The notes beneath the pieces are model-generated. The model was not told the DNA's origin. It saw nothing but the letters and a program-made list of their open reading frames with translations, and did no database searches. From Brevipalpus yothersi (lineage: Eukaryota; Arthropoda; Arachnida; Trombidiformes; Tenuipalpidae), in the NCBI GenBank assembly GCA_003956705.1, contig QZCP01000107.1, forward strand, positions 49,208-113,207: a DNA stretch of 64,000 nt, read 5' to 3'. The translations under genes were made by a program, and so were the position numbers. Each line of letters starts with the position of its first letter. Position 1 is the first letter of the stretch. Positions 34,618-48,106 of this stretch are shown in pieces.

Positions 34618-37600
34618 TTAGAATTCAACTCGATAAGCAGCACATGTACTTTCTTGATCTTGTAACATAACGGTACATCGATTAGCAGAGGGTGCTATTT
34701 CGATCTTCATATCTTCCAAAATTTGACGATTATTTGCCATCCACAAACATAATGCCTCAGTTTCATGTGTTGGAATGAGAACAACTTCCGCTGCCTTATT
34801 GTCCCACAACTTTTTGCCCTCAATCAGAGCATCAAGCACTTCTTTACTAGGATTGACTGCACTCAGGACATAGTATTTTGCTCGCACAAGATTGAAAAAC
34901 TGTAGATTACAATAGTGACGATCACCATGATTCGGAATGTAGGCTAACTCCACATAGATTGGCTTCATTTGTTTAACAAATTGGGTAGCTGGAGAGGTTC
35001 GCCCAGTTGCACGAGAAGATGATTTGCTTCGAGTTGCTTTGGGCTTACTAGATGTTGGCCGTCGAACGTTTTCCGCTTCTGAAGCTTTTGGAAGACCAAG
35101 AGGTTTACCCCATTCTTTGAGAGTTTCTTGCTTGATTTTCTCTTGTTCCATGGTTAAATTGCGCTCAGCTGATACATACTCTTCCGTAGAGGATATCATA
35201 GAAGTTTCGGTTACTGTCACAGTTCCAGACACCATTTCAGACGTTTTGTTAGATCCAGATGATGAAACATTCGATTCAGTTGAGCTTATCGATTTTGATT
35301 GAACAATTTCACTCTTAGAATCTACTTCTGTTTGATCACTTTTTGATGAACTGATTTCTTTCTTCTCTTCAATCTCATCCACACTTGTTGTACGGGGAAA
35401 GCAGCATAGAGAAGCTTTAGATCCATCTTTACTATTACTTCCGGTAAATGTAGATGTTGTGGTTTCGGTTGCTGGAGTACCTGCTGAAGGCATCGATGCA
35501 AGTCGCTCGAAAGATGTTGCACTGGCACTATTCGATAGCCGAGCATCTTTGGGTGAAAAAGGTTCACCAGGAGTTGATGGAGTTGTGCCACCAGAGATAT
35601 TGAGAATTTCAGGATATTCTTTTGAAACTGTCTGTGAAACTAGAGGCTCGCTTATTGTCATGGTTTGACTCAAAGATGATGATTCTGATGCTTTCATCGT
35701 TTCACTTGACTCGGCAACATTTCCACCGGAAGATGAAGATAATTGTTCCTCCTCTTCCTCATATATAGCTTGACCTGTGATCTGTGATCCTCGTCGAACT
35801 TGGGATGATGGAGGTTCAACATTCAAGTGATGAGATACCTGAGCAATATTGGTGGTAGGTAAAGTAGTACTAGTAATTTTTGTGAGAGCTTCTGATGAAG
35901 TCAAAGGATCTGGACTGACACGAGTGACAATAAATTCTTTCACTTGTTGTCCACCAAAAAGAACTGATTTTTTCTTAATCTCTGGTCGATCTTCGATTTC
36001 TTTCACTTTACTCTCGACATCAGTTAGATTTGCTTCTTGACTACCATCCAAACTACGTGAAAGTGGCGATCGAACTGTTCTCTTCTCACAGCCAGCACTA
36101 CTGTCTATGGATTGACCTAGCGTTAGATCAATACTAGATCTTGTCACCGTGGGCTCGGATACAGAGTCTGGTGTTTCAATGTCAATTGAATGATCCAAAC
36201 TTTCCTCAGATGAGGAGACAAGACGTTCTTTTTTCGGTTGCGTTCCATTATTTTTCCCCATCAAATCTGATGGATTGATAACTCCTTCCTCTTCTTTCAG
36301 AACATCCATTGATTTTGATTTGGAATGCTGTTTACTTGACGAATCAAGACCTAGTATCTCTGGACTGGATATGCTCTTTTCTCCGATACTCAAAGTTTTT
36401 TGAACTTTCTCCAATGTTGCAGCTTGAGATTGCAGTCGACTTTCACTCATACCAAAGGCAGCAAATTTATCAGCATCTGATGATGAGAGAATAGCTTCAG
36501 CTGAGTCGGATAACTTGTAAATGTCTTGTCCAGGAGTCTCTACAGCTTCGAAAGTGATGTCACTTTGAGACTGAACCGGTAAACTCATTGATGATTTATT
36601 CAGATCTTCCTTAGTAGTGGATAACTTTCTTTCAGAGGAACTCTGTTCAATTGATGGTTTTGAGATGTTTATATCTGTCACTTGTTTACCAATTTCACTT
36701 GAGAGAGAAGATTTTCTTTCAGTTGGTCCTTTCTCGTCTGTAGACATCATATTCAATGAATCAGAACTCGATTTGATTGAATCTGATTCCATTCTAGAAA
36801 TTGTTTGAGATGAAGACAAGTTTTTGTCCTGTGGACTTTTGAAAACTTCCATCAAAGGATCAGATAAAGTCTTCTCTATAGAAGATGATGAGCTTTTTCT
36901 TGCAACATTTTTCTCAGTCATAATCTCATCAATCGATATTGACTTGGACGCTGATTCCAATGGCACTTTGGAAGCATTCAGAGTATCTAGAGTGGAATCT
37001 CTGCGTTCTGAGAACGATTGGAGGAGTTCACTAGAGGATGTGAGAACGGCTTCTTGCGATTGTTTGGCAGATTGAGCATCGCTTGTGGCCTTATTTTGCT
37101 CAGAGAATTTATTGGACTCATCGCGTACATCCAAGGTCACTTCAGGAGAAGATTGACTTTTCTCTAGTTTTTCCTTGGTCAAAACACTGCTTAGTTGTGA
37201 TGAGGTTGTTTTTGAGCTATCAATTGACGAGCTTGTGAGTTCTTGGACTGAGATAGAGCTACTTTTTCCATCTATTCCAGATTTTCCTGATAAAATCGTC
37301 ACTTCATCATTCGATGATTGTATTGAAGTTTCGATGGTTTGCTTAGATTCGGACGAGGAGGTAACAGTTCCAGGGGAAAATTCTAACGGTGCATCAGCTT
37401 GCACCTTTTCTCCTTCAGAATATGAAGAATTATTTGAATTTTCATCTTTCTTTTCAATTTCTAATTGGACATTATTCTTATCATCGGATATCTGAGGCGT
37501 AGTTTCGACGGTTTTCACCAATGTTACCACTTGAGTATCTGCTAACACCGGATTTGCTGATGTTGTCTCAGTAACTTCACTTTTGCTACTCGTATCACTT

Positions 37601-40600
37601 GACCTTCTTGGCTCAACTCTATCGAAAGCTGAGTTAGGACTACCGAACGAAAAACCATTTGTATCTTCTTGATAAGAAATCTGAGTAAGAATTTGACCAG
37701 ATGATGCAGAGAAACTGCCTCGTTGTTCCATTATACCACCAAATTCATCGGTACTCTTTCGCCTCTGATCAGAAAGTGATACTTGATCTTCTGATGATCC
37801 TAATATTACTTTGGAGCCATTCGTTTCCTCAGATTTTGTCAGTTCAGTAGTTTCTGCATTCATCATCTGATCCGTGTCTGTTGGTGAGGCTTGAACGTTG
37901 AGTGGAATGAAGCCCGCCTCGGCTTGCGATTCAATATGTTCTTTAGAAGTTATTGATTTACTTTCTGAGCTATTGACTGAACTTTCGACTAGTTTAATCG
38001 AAGCTTTCTTCGCTGGAGAACTCGAATTACTTGAGCTAGACGAAATTGAGGAGCTCGAAGAACTAGAAGAATCAGAACGCTTCTTTGTGGACGTTTTATC
38101 GAGAGTTTTTGCTGGAGATTTTCTATCCTTAGATTCATCCTCTGTTTCACTTGAAGAACTGGATGAGCTTGAGCTTGTCTGAGAGCTAGAGGAAGAGGAA
38201 ACAGAATCCTTCTTCTTATCAGTTTTGAGTTCTGGTTGAGGTGCATTCGAAGAAGGGGTACTTTCTTTTCGACTAGCCATAAGAGATTCTGATTTTATGT
38301 CTGTTTTGAGGACACTTTTTTCATCGGGTCCAGCTGGTTGTTGGACCGTTTCAACAGAAGAAGAATCTAGAGAACATCGCTCGGAAGCAGATGTGGTCGT
38401 AACAATATGAGAAGTGATGTTTGTCTTCTGTAGGGAATCTTGTGATTCTTCTGTAATGTTCAGCTCTTTGACCATTTGCTTGGATTCACTGGATGTTTTT
38501 TCCTTCAATTGCAAATCTAATGATTCAGTTGGGACTGAAATATCCTCAAGTTTCGCGAAAGTGCTGTTAGTTTCACCCATAGACTTCGAATTCTCATTTT
38601 GTGATTTGATCTCGATAGTTTTCGATATTTCTTCTACAACTGGCGTCGAATCTGCGGCAGATGAATCAGATTCTTTTGACACTCCTTTTGTCTCCGTTTT
38701 TGCTGATTCCATAAGCTTGTCGCCAATCTCTTCAGATCTCGTATTTTCTCTTGTGGAAGCAAGTTCATCTCCAGTTTTTACTGCTAAGATATCGGACTCA
38801 AGAACTACAATATCTCTAGCAGTCTGAAGCTTATCATCCTTCGAGACGATTCTTGTGGCTTCAGATGATGTTGAACTTTCATGCTGTTCAGAAGAAGTTT
38901 TTATCTCTTTTGACTCTGTTGTTTTCACCAAAGATTTCTGCTCTTCGATTGAATGAGAGTTACTTGAGTCTCTTCGAATGGATTCAATTTCTTTTTCGTC
39001 TTTAAATTGACTAATTTTTTCGTCTAGAACTGTCCTTTCCATTTCACTTTTCGGATCAGATGCTTTAATATCTACCACCTTTTTTTCGGAGAGAGCACTC
39101 AATTTGTCCTCATCTGAAGTTGCAACAGCGGAGTCGGTAACAATCTTAGGTTCTTTCCCATCTTCTTCTTTCTCGACAGAAGTTTTGGAGGGAGAAGAGG
39201 CTAGATCACTGACTACTTCTTTAAATTTAGACTCGATTGAAGTCGAATTATTTGCATCTTTTTTCTCAGATTTGTTCCCATCTTCTTCTTTTTCTACAGA
39301 AACTTTGGAGGTAGAAGAAGCCGAATCACCGACTGATTCTTTGAATTCAACTGGAAGCGAGTTATCTTCATCCTTTTCTTCAGATTTGTTGGGATCATCA
39401 GAAGATTTTACTGAGCTATCAGGTGTTGATTCTAACTTGATGCTGGATCGATCAGCTGAGATTGTGGAACTTCCTCTTCTAGGGACAGAATCATTTGTTT
39501 TAGCATCAACGTCATGAGAAACAACAGTATCGATAGGCACTGGATCCGAAACTTTTTCAGTTGCAGGAAATTCTGCTTTTGAATCAAGAGAGACGCTCTT
39601 GTTGTCATGTTCTGACACAGATTCTTTGCGAGATGATGGTTGATCTTTTTCTAATGATAATTTCTGTGATTCTTTCGAAATTGAATTCCCAACTTCAAAA
39701 ACCTTGGACGCTTTCTCGATTTGAGCTTCGAATTCACTATTAGTTTTTGAACCATTACCCTCACTGAAAGTTCCCTTCTCAGTTTGTGGTTCAGATTTGT
39801 TTGTGGACTCTTCAATGAGGTCTGCTCCAATTTTCTCAGGTTCATCAGAAGAAAGTTCCTTGCGATCTATGGAGGCTTTTCTGAGGTCTGAACTTTGAGA
39901 ACTGTCGATGTTCCCCTTCTCACCAATAACGCCCTGGGATTCTCTCCGTTCAGAATCTAAATCGGAAACAAATGAAGCTGAGTCTGAAGATTTTATGACT
40001 TCCTCAGTTACTCCGGCTGTAGTGGTCAAAGCATTTTCTTTTGGATCAGTACTCGAAGATTTCAGCCCGCTTTCAGAATGAGAATCTAAGCTAGATGTTT
40101 TACCAATTGTAGAACTTATTTCACTTTGGACCTGTGAGTCAGATTTCGAAACAACATCGCTAGATACTGAGACATTAGTTTTGGAAATTTCCATCTCAGA
40201 ACTCTTGTTTTCTAGTTTTTCACTTATGATTGGAATTTCAGTAGATTTTTGACAAGATGCTTGGTCAATTTCAGAACCAGAAGCTTTTGATGATCCAATA
40301 TCTTGGGTTCCTCCCTTTTCTGAAGTAGAAGTTTTTTCAGTAGTACTGACATGATCATCTCTAGCAGTTCCTTCAATTTTCTTATCACTTGAGGAAGATT
40401 CGGCACTTGAAAGTTCCGAGAGATTTTGACTAGCAGTAGAATCAGGTTTCTTCGAAGCTGAATCCATAGAATTCTCATCTTTGGAAGGAATTGAAATTTC
40501 ATTATCACATTCAGGTAACTTCAATCCATCAGTGGACGAACTACCAGCTAGTTCACCCACAGCTTGAGGCAATCCAATATCAGATTTGTCAGTGTCGGGA

Positions 40601-43559
40601 TCAGAAGTAATTAAGAGAGACTCAACCATGGTTTCTCGGGATTCATGCGATTCACTTCCACTACTATCTGATTTGAGTCTTGGACTGAGGAGTCCAGGAT
40701 CAGATGCATGGAATTTTTCGTCATCCTTTTCACCCGATGAATCTTTAAGCTCCACATTGGAATCATCACAGACACTTGCATCAGAAATAATTATTTTATT
40801 CTCCGAATCAATCAGAGTAACCTTCTCTTTGACTAATTGGCAACTATCATCGCCGATTTGGTCCGAAATATCTCCACTACTACTTCGCTGTGACATCTTT
40901 CTCACAGATTCTGGTGGTGGTTGTTCAGGTGATTTGGAATCCTCTGCCTTTTCGACACCGGAATCCTTATTCGATTGAAGATTCTCAGACTGACTAGCTG
41001 CAGTTTGCTTCTCCTGTTCATGGTCCCTCTCTTCTGCGGCCATTTTAGCCTCATTCAGTTCATCACATAAAGAAGATACCGCCATAACTTGACTAGATGT
41101 GAGAGTTTTTTCACTTTCGGCAGTCGAGATGATTGATGAGGCCATATCTTTTTCATAGGTTTCCGAACAAGGCATGGACTGTGCGGAATTATCTTTTGCT
41201 GGTGATAATGGAATTTCATGGGCTGAAGCAATGGAACTATCACCTTCATCACGTGAAGTGTTTTGATCCATTTTGGAAGCTGATCGACTTTCTACCGTCA
41301 TCGCTTCATCTTCAGAATGGTCGAGAGAGTCTTTACTCATGGAAACTTTTCCATCAAGATAACACACTTCCAGTGAGTCTGGCTCAACATCATCTCTGAT
41401 ACCAAAACGAAAAGGGCTCGCTTCCAGAGAATCTGGGTCTTTGGAACGTCTCCTTCCGGCAGGACCACCACCACCGATGGGAACACCTCGTTGATATTGC
41501 TGATGAGTTGCCTTATCCATAGTGACATCAACATTGTCCACTGATTGAGATGATATTGTCACACTCAAGATTTCTTCATCAGTTTCGTATTGAGATAGCC
41601 TCTCAGAATTAGTCTTCTCTTGCTTTGCATCAGTATGTGATGAAACCTGAGTAACTTGCGGGGCTGTAGTTGTAGAGGATTTATTTGGCTTTCTACCTCT
41701 CACTACCTTTCTTGGTTCGTCCTTTTTCTCTGATTTGGTGTGACTTGGACTTTCGACTGGAGGTTTCGAAGAACGATTACTGCTGGAGCTTGTCTTGGGT
41801 TTGTTTGGCTTGATTGATACTTTCTCAACTTTTTCGATTTTCTCTTGCTTTGCTACTCTCTCCTTCTTTTCCGATCGTTTACGAGATTCTCGATCAACTT
41901 TCTTCATCTCAGTACTGCTTTTAGCTGTCTTCATTGGAGCAGCTAACGATTTACTCTTCAATTGCTCGAGCCTTTTCACTGGTGACGATAGAGAATCAGA
42001 ACTTTCACCCTTGTCCTTATCAACATGATGTCTCACGGATGCTGATCGAATTTTGGCACCACTTCCACTGCGACTTGGTGATACAGAGCGGAATCTCGCC
42101 ATCTTTCGAGACCTATTTTCAGCACCATACACCTGTTTATTACCTGAAGACTTATTATTGTTATTATTGAACCATGATGAATGCTTGAAATCATCTTGTA
42201 GAAAGGTGTCCGCATTAGATGCCAAGCAGACTCTGTACTGGAGCATTTCGAGTTTGGGAGCAAGTAAGCCAAGGCCTTCGAATATTTGAGATTGAGGGGC
42301 ACTTCCAGGAAACAGAATTCGGGTTAATCGTTCCTTGGGATCAGCAGAAACCCATACTAATAGGCAGCAAATAGACATAACATCACAAATGGGCACGGAA
42401 ATTTCTCCTGATCCAACATCCTTACGAACATTATCTTTCCAATCAGTGCCAGAAACTGAGGCAGTGGCCGATCGAATGCGAACCATTGAAAGTTTGTCCT
42501 TTTTGGAGGACCAATTGGCAAGAAAATCCATGAGCAAACGACTATCCTTACTGGGATTCAGAGGGAACATCAACAGTGTTCCATGTCCAATTTTCTGATA
42601 CAATGTGATCGGCAAAATATTCGGCTCACGCCAACATTGATAAATAGAACAATTTTGGGACAGCAAATTTCGTCTTATATGTTTACCAACTTGCATGATA
42701 TTGATTGAAAGATCGTCCAGAGCATCTTCATCATCAATACTAGACTTTCCATCCTTCAATCCATTAATCTCATTATCATCCCCTAAATTGGCGAATACAT
42801 TTCCCACTCTCTGGAACATTGATCTGGTTTTCTCACTTCTCAACAGAGATAACAAGCTTAGGCAGTTGTTCTCATCAATTCGTGTTATGAGCATACTATC
42901 AAGGCGTTCAATATGACGAACAAACTTCCAAAAGCACGGATATCGAGTATAGCCTCCATCAATAAGCATCGTGAAGCCTCTTATACCGAAAAGTGAACAA
43001 TTTCCTTGACCAGCCGGAAAAATGTACACTGTTGGCTTATCAAATCGAATATTTCCAACAAGTGGTGATAGTTCCAATCCTTCTGAAACATCTTGAACTG
43101 AAACTTTCAGTCTATCCTCTAAAAATTCTAACAAAGTTGCCGCACCAGGAACTCCAGATGAACTATCTGGAGGATTGAGTTGCAAATTGATTGCTGATGG
43201 AAGCTTAAGAGTCGATCTTTTGGGTCCATCATTAGTTTTACTATTTGATGAGCAAAATCGAGCCCATTCACCGTTGACATCACAATGAAGATGAATTCGT
43301 AAGGAATCATCACTACGCTGGGATAGTTTGGCAATTATCTGGGGCTCATCAAGTTCATCCAAAAAATCAGCACAACTATAGATACCATCCTGAAGTATCC
43401 ATGAGCCAGATTCACGGAAAGAGTAGCCAGCATGGATTATCTGCATGTACCTTGTTGGCGATAGTAGAAGATTTCGAATGCATTGTTTAATGGTGAATAT
43501 GTGAGGATTTAGTAGGACTTCGACGGCACATTTATCAGTTGCATGTTGAAGAACCAAAT
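34618..43559 (-). CDS. futsch: futsch/MAP1 microtubule-associated protein, giant last coding exon
   Basis: MAP1/Futsch proteins bind and stabilise microtubules in axons, dendrites and synapses. This exon codes for about 2980 of roughly 3054 residues. Its start carries the conserved N-terminal region (DLVLQHATDK, LLSPTRYMQIIHAGY, GSWILQDG), then the metallo-beta-lactamase-like fold of MAP1 proteins (PTVYIFPAGQGNCSLFG, FTMLIDGGYTRYPCFWK). A basic Lys/Arg/Ser region (about residues 550-720, with KKER/KQEKIEK runs) resembles the microtubule-binding part. Some 2000 residues of Ser/Glu/Lys/Asp-rich disordered sequence follow. The last 115 residues match the MAP1 light-chain C-terminus (YVELAYIPNHGDRHYCN...RAKYYVLSAVNPS...VVLIPTHETEA). 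The stop is TAA at 34618-34620. The acceptor tttcctag sits just before 43559, and the first two bases complete Asp with the previous exon. Fly Futsch is longer (about 5500 residues) and vertebrate MAP1B shorter (about 2460). Confidence 0.95.
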
Positions 43560-43986
43560 CTAGGAAAATAAAAAAGATATTTGATTAATTGTTCATATTG
43601 TCAAGCCTAAGTCATTCAAGGACAACGAGGATTATTATATCATGAGATCGAAAACTCTTGACAATCATTCTAGGTTTGGATCTAATTGAGCTTGAAATTT
43701 AATTGATATCATGTGAAAACTAGTTGAAACATTTCTTAATTCTAATTTTATTTGAACAAGAGGTGAGTAAAATTTGGAAAGGATGATTTTAACATAAAAA
43801 ATTTTCCATTATCAATTCCTACAGTTCATGTGTAAGCACTGATTCACATGACAAGAATAAACAATATCTGGCCTAGATATGTCTTTAATCCGTTTCGTCA
43901 AAAATTGCAGTTTCAACATTCATATAGAGTAGATCAATAACTCGAACTAGCCACTTAATACCTTTTGAGCACGAAAACAAACTCAC
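43560..43986 (-). other. futsch intron 2
   Basis: A 427-base intron with donor gtgagt and acceptor cctag on the minus strand; the frame is kept across it. Confidence 0.85.
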
Positions 43987-44088
43987 CTGATTCTATTCCC
44001 AATTCATTTGATGATTTATAAGTTCCACAGACTTCCTCTAAATGTCGAAGATCACATTGAGTTGCTTGAGTGTCCCATGAGAGTAAAC
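43987..44088 (-). CDS. futsch: futsch small exon
   Basis: This 102-base exon codes for about 34 residues that begin LLSWDTQATQCDLRHLEE and end ELGIES. LLSWD is conserved among MAP1 proteins directly after the first hydrophobic strand. The acceptor is caatag and the donor gtgagt. The phase (two bases at the start, one at the end) fits both neighbours: G plus GT gives Gly, and G plus AT gives Asp. Confidence 0.9.
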
Positions 44089-46949
44089 CTATTGAGATAG
44101 AAAATAATGGAAAAAGAGTTGTGTTATTTAAAGAACCTTTATCACACTAGATTGCAATGGCTTCATGATGAAGCTTTTATTCAACTTTTTTTTAAGTGGA
44201 AATATTGTGCAATGAAATATTGAGCTTAAGAGATGAAATAAGAACCTGGAATCCTAAGATGCAAAGAGAGTGAAAAGATAAATCTCGCGATTTACGGAAT
44301 ACATTGCATCACATACAATCGATTTTCATACTTGTCGGTTCTTCCCGCTAAGTATGTATGCTGAAGATTGGTTTCTGAGAGGCTCTGATCCTCAGGATGG
44401 ACAGATAATCGATTAACTGTCATCACTACATTGATATTAAGGAGACAGTCTAAATCTCGAACTGGTCACTCTCCTCTTGGGTCACTTTTTTTCCTCTCAA
44501 AAGAGGATATGCATTCCGTGGAGAGACTGACAAGTGACCAATCTCGGGAACTTCATCCCATGAACAGTCTCCACATTTGGCTGAGAATCTGAATTCAAGG
44601 TTGAGAGTATATTTCTTCATTGAAATAACAGAAAATTCTGGTAACCAAATTCTACTGACTAGTCAACATAATCTTGAGACATACACAGTCGCTCAAGTAA
44701 ATTGCTATTGTGTGATCTTCCTCAGTGCTCGAAAGTTTGAATTGGGATGAGTCTATCTCATGTATAAAAGTGTGTTGAGAAATCAATTCATGGTAACATA
44801 ATTGTCGGATTGATATTGCATGTTAATTGATCGAAAAATTATTGCCACAATTTTCCATCATAATAGTCAATCATGTGGCTGTAGGATGCAATTGGCTGGT
44901 CATTTGAAGAACACTTAACAAAATGGTCGACATGAATTCAGTATCCATCATCATTATCGTCCAGATATTCACTCGACATAGAAAGATGAATGGTTGGCTA
45001 ATGATTTAGCTTATGTAAGACGAATATTGATCAATTTTCTTGCTCTTTGTTCGTCCATGCTTATATTGTATATCTTGTCACAGGAACTTTGAATTTCAAA
45101 GGATTTCATCAGAAAACTCAAATCATCAATCTGGCTGCTATACGTAAGTCAGCTATTTCTTTGTCAACAAATCGATCTACTGTGAAGATTTGTAATAGTC
45201 TATTTCTTCAATATATTCATACGAAACAAAAGAAAAATGATGAAAGACATCGTTAGTCGGGCCAATATTCACAGTGAAAATGTACATGAAATTTCATCGA
45301 GGTGTGTCTGGATTGAAGAATAGAGAATAGAAAGAAGAGAGAAAATTGGTTCAAGAATAATGACCATGAGTTGATCTTCATTCCTTAACGTATGCTTACA
45401 CCTATGATGATGGTGCAATCTTAGATACATATATTTTGCATTAACATCCATCATTGCAATGCATATATTAAAATATGTCGACTTTACATCAATTTTGCAA
45501 AACCATATGATTTTCGTCTACTGGAAAAAGTATAGACTAATCTTGAATGATTGACTGTGATGTAGAAAAGGAAAAAGTTGCCCATGAGAAAAGAAACTCT
45601 TTAACAATCGGATTATGAGAGAGAGAATAAAGGAGAGGGTTGAGCAAGATCACCCACTTTTACTGTAGGTGAATTCAGATTCTTCCAATGAACAATATCA
45701 GGCAAAGGAATCCACCAATCGCGAGCATGAACAGAGAGGTTGAATAAAGGAGGAGAGACAGCTTTGAGACATCATACTGGCATAGTAGCCTAGTTTTGGC
45801 TGGAAGATTCTTCCACAATGTAGAAGATACAATCATTACTTCTTACATATATTGTGAGATTCTCTTTATAAAAGTCATCTGATAAGTGCTCAAGTGTCCG
45901 CGAGAAGAAAAAAGTAGATGACAAAATGTTTCAAATCGAATAGGCATGAGTTTCTCCTCTAAACCAAGACATCAGAAGTTGCTCGCCGGATGGATGAGAG
46001 ACGAGTTGAAATCGTCATCCATCAAGATGGGATGTTTGCACCATGAATTCGGGCTATATTGTCCATGGAAGAATGGAAAATAATTTCTCACGCCCTCTTC
46101 CACAATTCACACAGAAGCACACAAACTATATGGTATAGAGTCGAAAGAATAGCTTGAAAAAAGAGGGGCCAAAAGATTAAATGAAACTCTTTTCAGTGTG
46201 AAAAAGAAGTGGGAAGCTCGACTGATTCAATGAGAAAAATGTCAATCGATTAAATCAAGTTCCATTGCATTCTTTTCCCACTCTTGATTCAGAATAATAA
46301 TATTGATTTTATCTGTTTTGATGAATGAAACTGGGAAAGGATCCAGACTTTCTATGGAAAAAAGGGTCTGAAAAGATTTGAAAAATCTGTATCTTATTTT
46401 CATGTGACTGGTAGACCTACTTGGTGCGTTGTGGAAAGGATGTAATCTATACTCATGTAAAGAGATTTTTGAAATTCCCATATAAACTCAAACTGTTGGT
46501 ATCAGCCAAAATATGTCAAGGTAAAACGAATGGGATGGTGAGTAAAATTCAAAAGAGAGGAATCAAATCTGTAAATTACGTGTGGAAAAGAATCCAGAAC
46601 AACTATAAATCAGAATTTATCCGACTTCTTTGGCCCCTGAAAAAGAGAAGGTCAATTTTTTTGACAATAAAATGATCGGAAAGGTGGAATTAGCTCCAAG
46701 TTCATGTCGAACATGTCATGAGAATCTTCATTTTTATCAAGCCTAAATGGTAAAATGAGAATGATAAAAATTGTCATAAGAAGAATAAACAGCGAGCTGA
46801 CATAAATTCAACGAAATAACTTTGATATTTCATGACACAGGAATTGTAGCGTGAAAAAAGTATTGAAATTACTAAACCAAATAGAAATGATACTGCTTCC
46901 TTGTCTATCCATTCTTTGAGCTGCTCTTTTCAGAAAAGCAATCATCTAG

Positions 46950-46951
<2 letters not shown>

Positions 46952-47014
<63 letters not shown>

Positions 47015-47382
47015 NNNNNNNNNNNNNNNNNNNNNNNNNNNNNNNNNNNNNNNNNNNNNNNNNNNNNNNNNNNNNNNNNNNNNNNNNNNNNNNNNNNNNN
47101 NNNNNNNNNNNNNNNNNNNNNNNNNNNNNNNNNNNNNNNNNNNNNNNNNNNNNNNNNNNNNNNNNNNNNNNNNNNNNNNNNNNNNNNNNNNNNNNNNNNN
47201 NNNNNNNNNNNNNNNNNNNNNNNNNNNNNNNNNNNNNNNNNNNNNNNNNNNNNNNNNNNNNNNNNNNNNNNNNNNNNNNNNNNNNNNNNNNNNNNNNNNN
47301 NNNNNNNNNNNNNNNNNNNNNNNNNNNNNNNNNNNNNNNNNNNNNNNNNNNNNNNNNNNNNNNNNNNNNNNNNNNNNNNNNN

Positions 47383-47434
<52 letters not shown>
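46952..47434. repeat. (GA)n microsatellite interrupted by an assembly gap
   Basis: About 63 bases of GA, then 368 Ns at 47015-47382, then about 52 bases of GA in the same register. The gap was most likely left by collapse of one long GA array, so its true length is unknown. Confidence 0.95.
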
Positions 47435-47436
<2 letters not shown>

Positions 47437-48025
47437 CACTTTACAGTCATTCTTCATCTGTTATGACATGTTTGATACCAGTAAACGTGATATTATCACA
47501 TTGTTCTCTCCTTTTTGACCTTATCTGAGACAATATGATGATTATCACCTCGTGGAAAGGATTTTCATCTCCAATTCACAGATCTTAAGCTGAAGCCAAG
47601 ATCAGAGGATCAGATGAGAGAAGGAAGCAAGTTACCGGTGTGAGTATGTTTCATGCATTCTCATGTTTGTCTTTTTTTTTGTAGACAGAGCAGAACGAGA
47701 TGATAGATCCACTTGAGTCACCCACATTGAATCCACCAAAAAAAAGGTAAAGAGGCAGAAAGAAAGAGAGAGATAAATTGATTGGTTTGAGTTATAAATT
47801 TAGAATATCTAGTGTAGCCAGAAGCCCACAGAAACAGCGTCTATGGTTCCATTATTATTCGTGACATGAGCCATTTCTGCCTTTTTTTCGGTTCAAAGCA
47901 TACTTTCCCAAACACAATTATGGTTTATATCATGCAGAAACAATTCATTCTTCTATCGATTAGGTAATCCTTTCACTTCTCCAGTGTCTCATGTCCTCTT
48001 TCCATCTATCTATCTCTCTTTTTCC

Positions 48026-48028
<3 letters not shown>

Positions 48029-48099
<71 letters not shown>
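48029..48099. repeat. (CT)n microsatellite
   Basis: About 71 bases of perfect CT repeat inside the first futsch intron. Confidence 0.95.

Positions 48100-48106
<7 letters not shown>

Noticed and set aside
35024..42598. Many plus-strand frames of 60-137 codons opposite futsch
   Set aside because: Antisense shadows of a Ser/Glu-rich coding exon; no signals or domains of their own.
44440..44580. Partly inverted words around ggtcact and agtgacc, considered as a foldback transposon
   Set aside because: Arms are short and imperfect, with no target-site duplication visible.
46421..46675. 84-codon Lys-rich plus-strand frame in the futsch intron
   Set aside because: AT-rich composition yields Lys/Ile/Asn frames by chance, and no homologous domain was recognised.
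46901..47518. 205-codon frame spanning the run of Ns
   Set aside because: It consists of GA-repeat translation and unknown bases.
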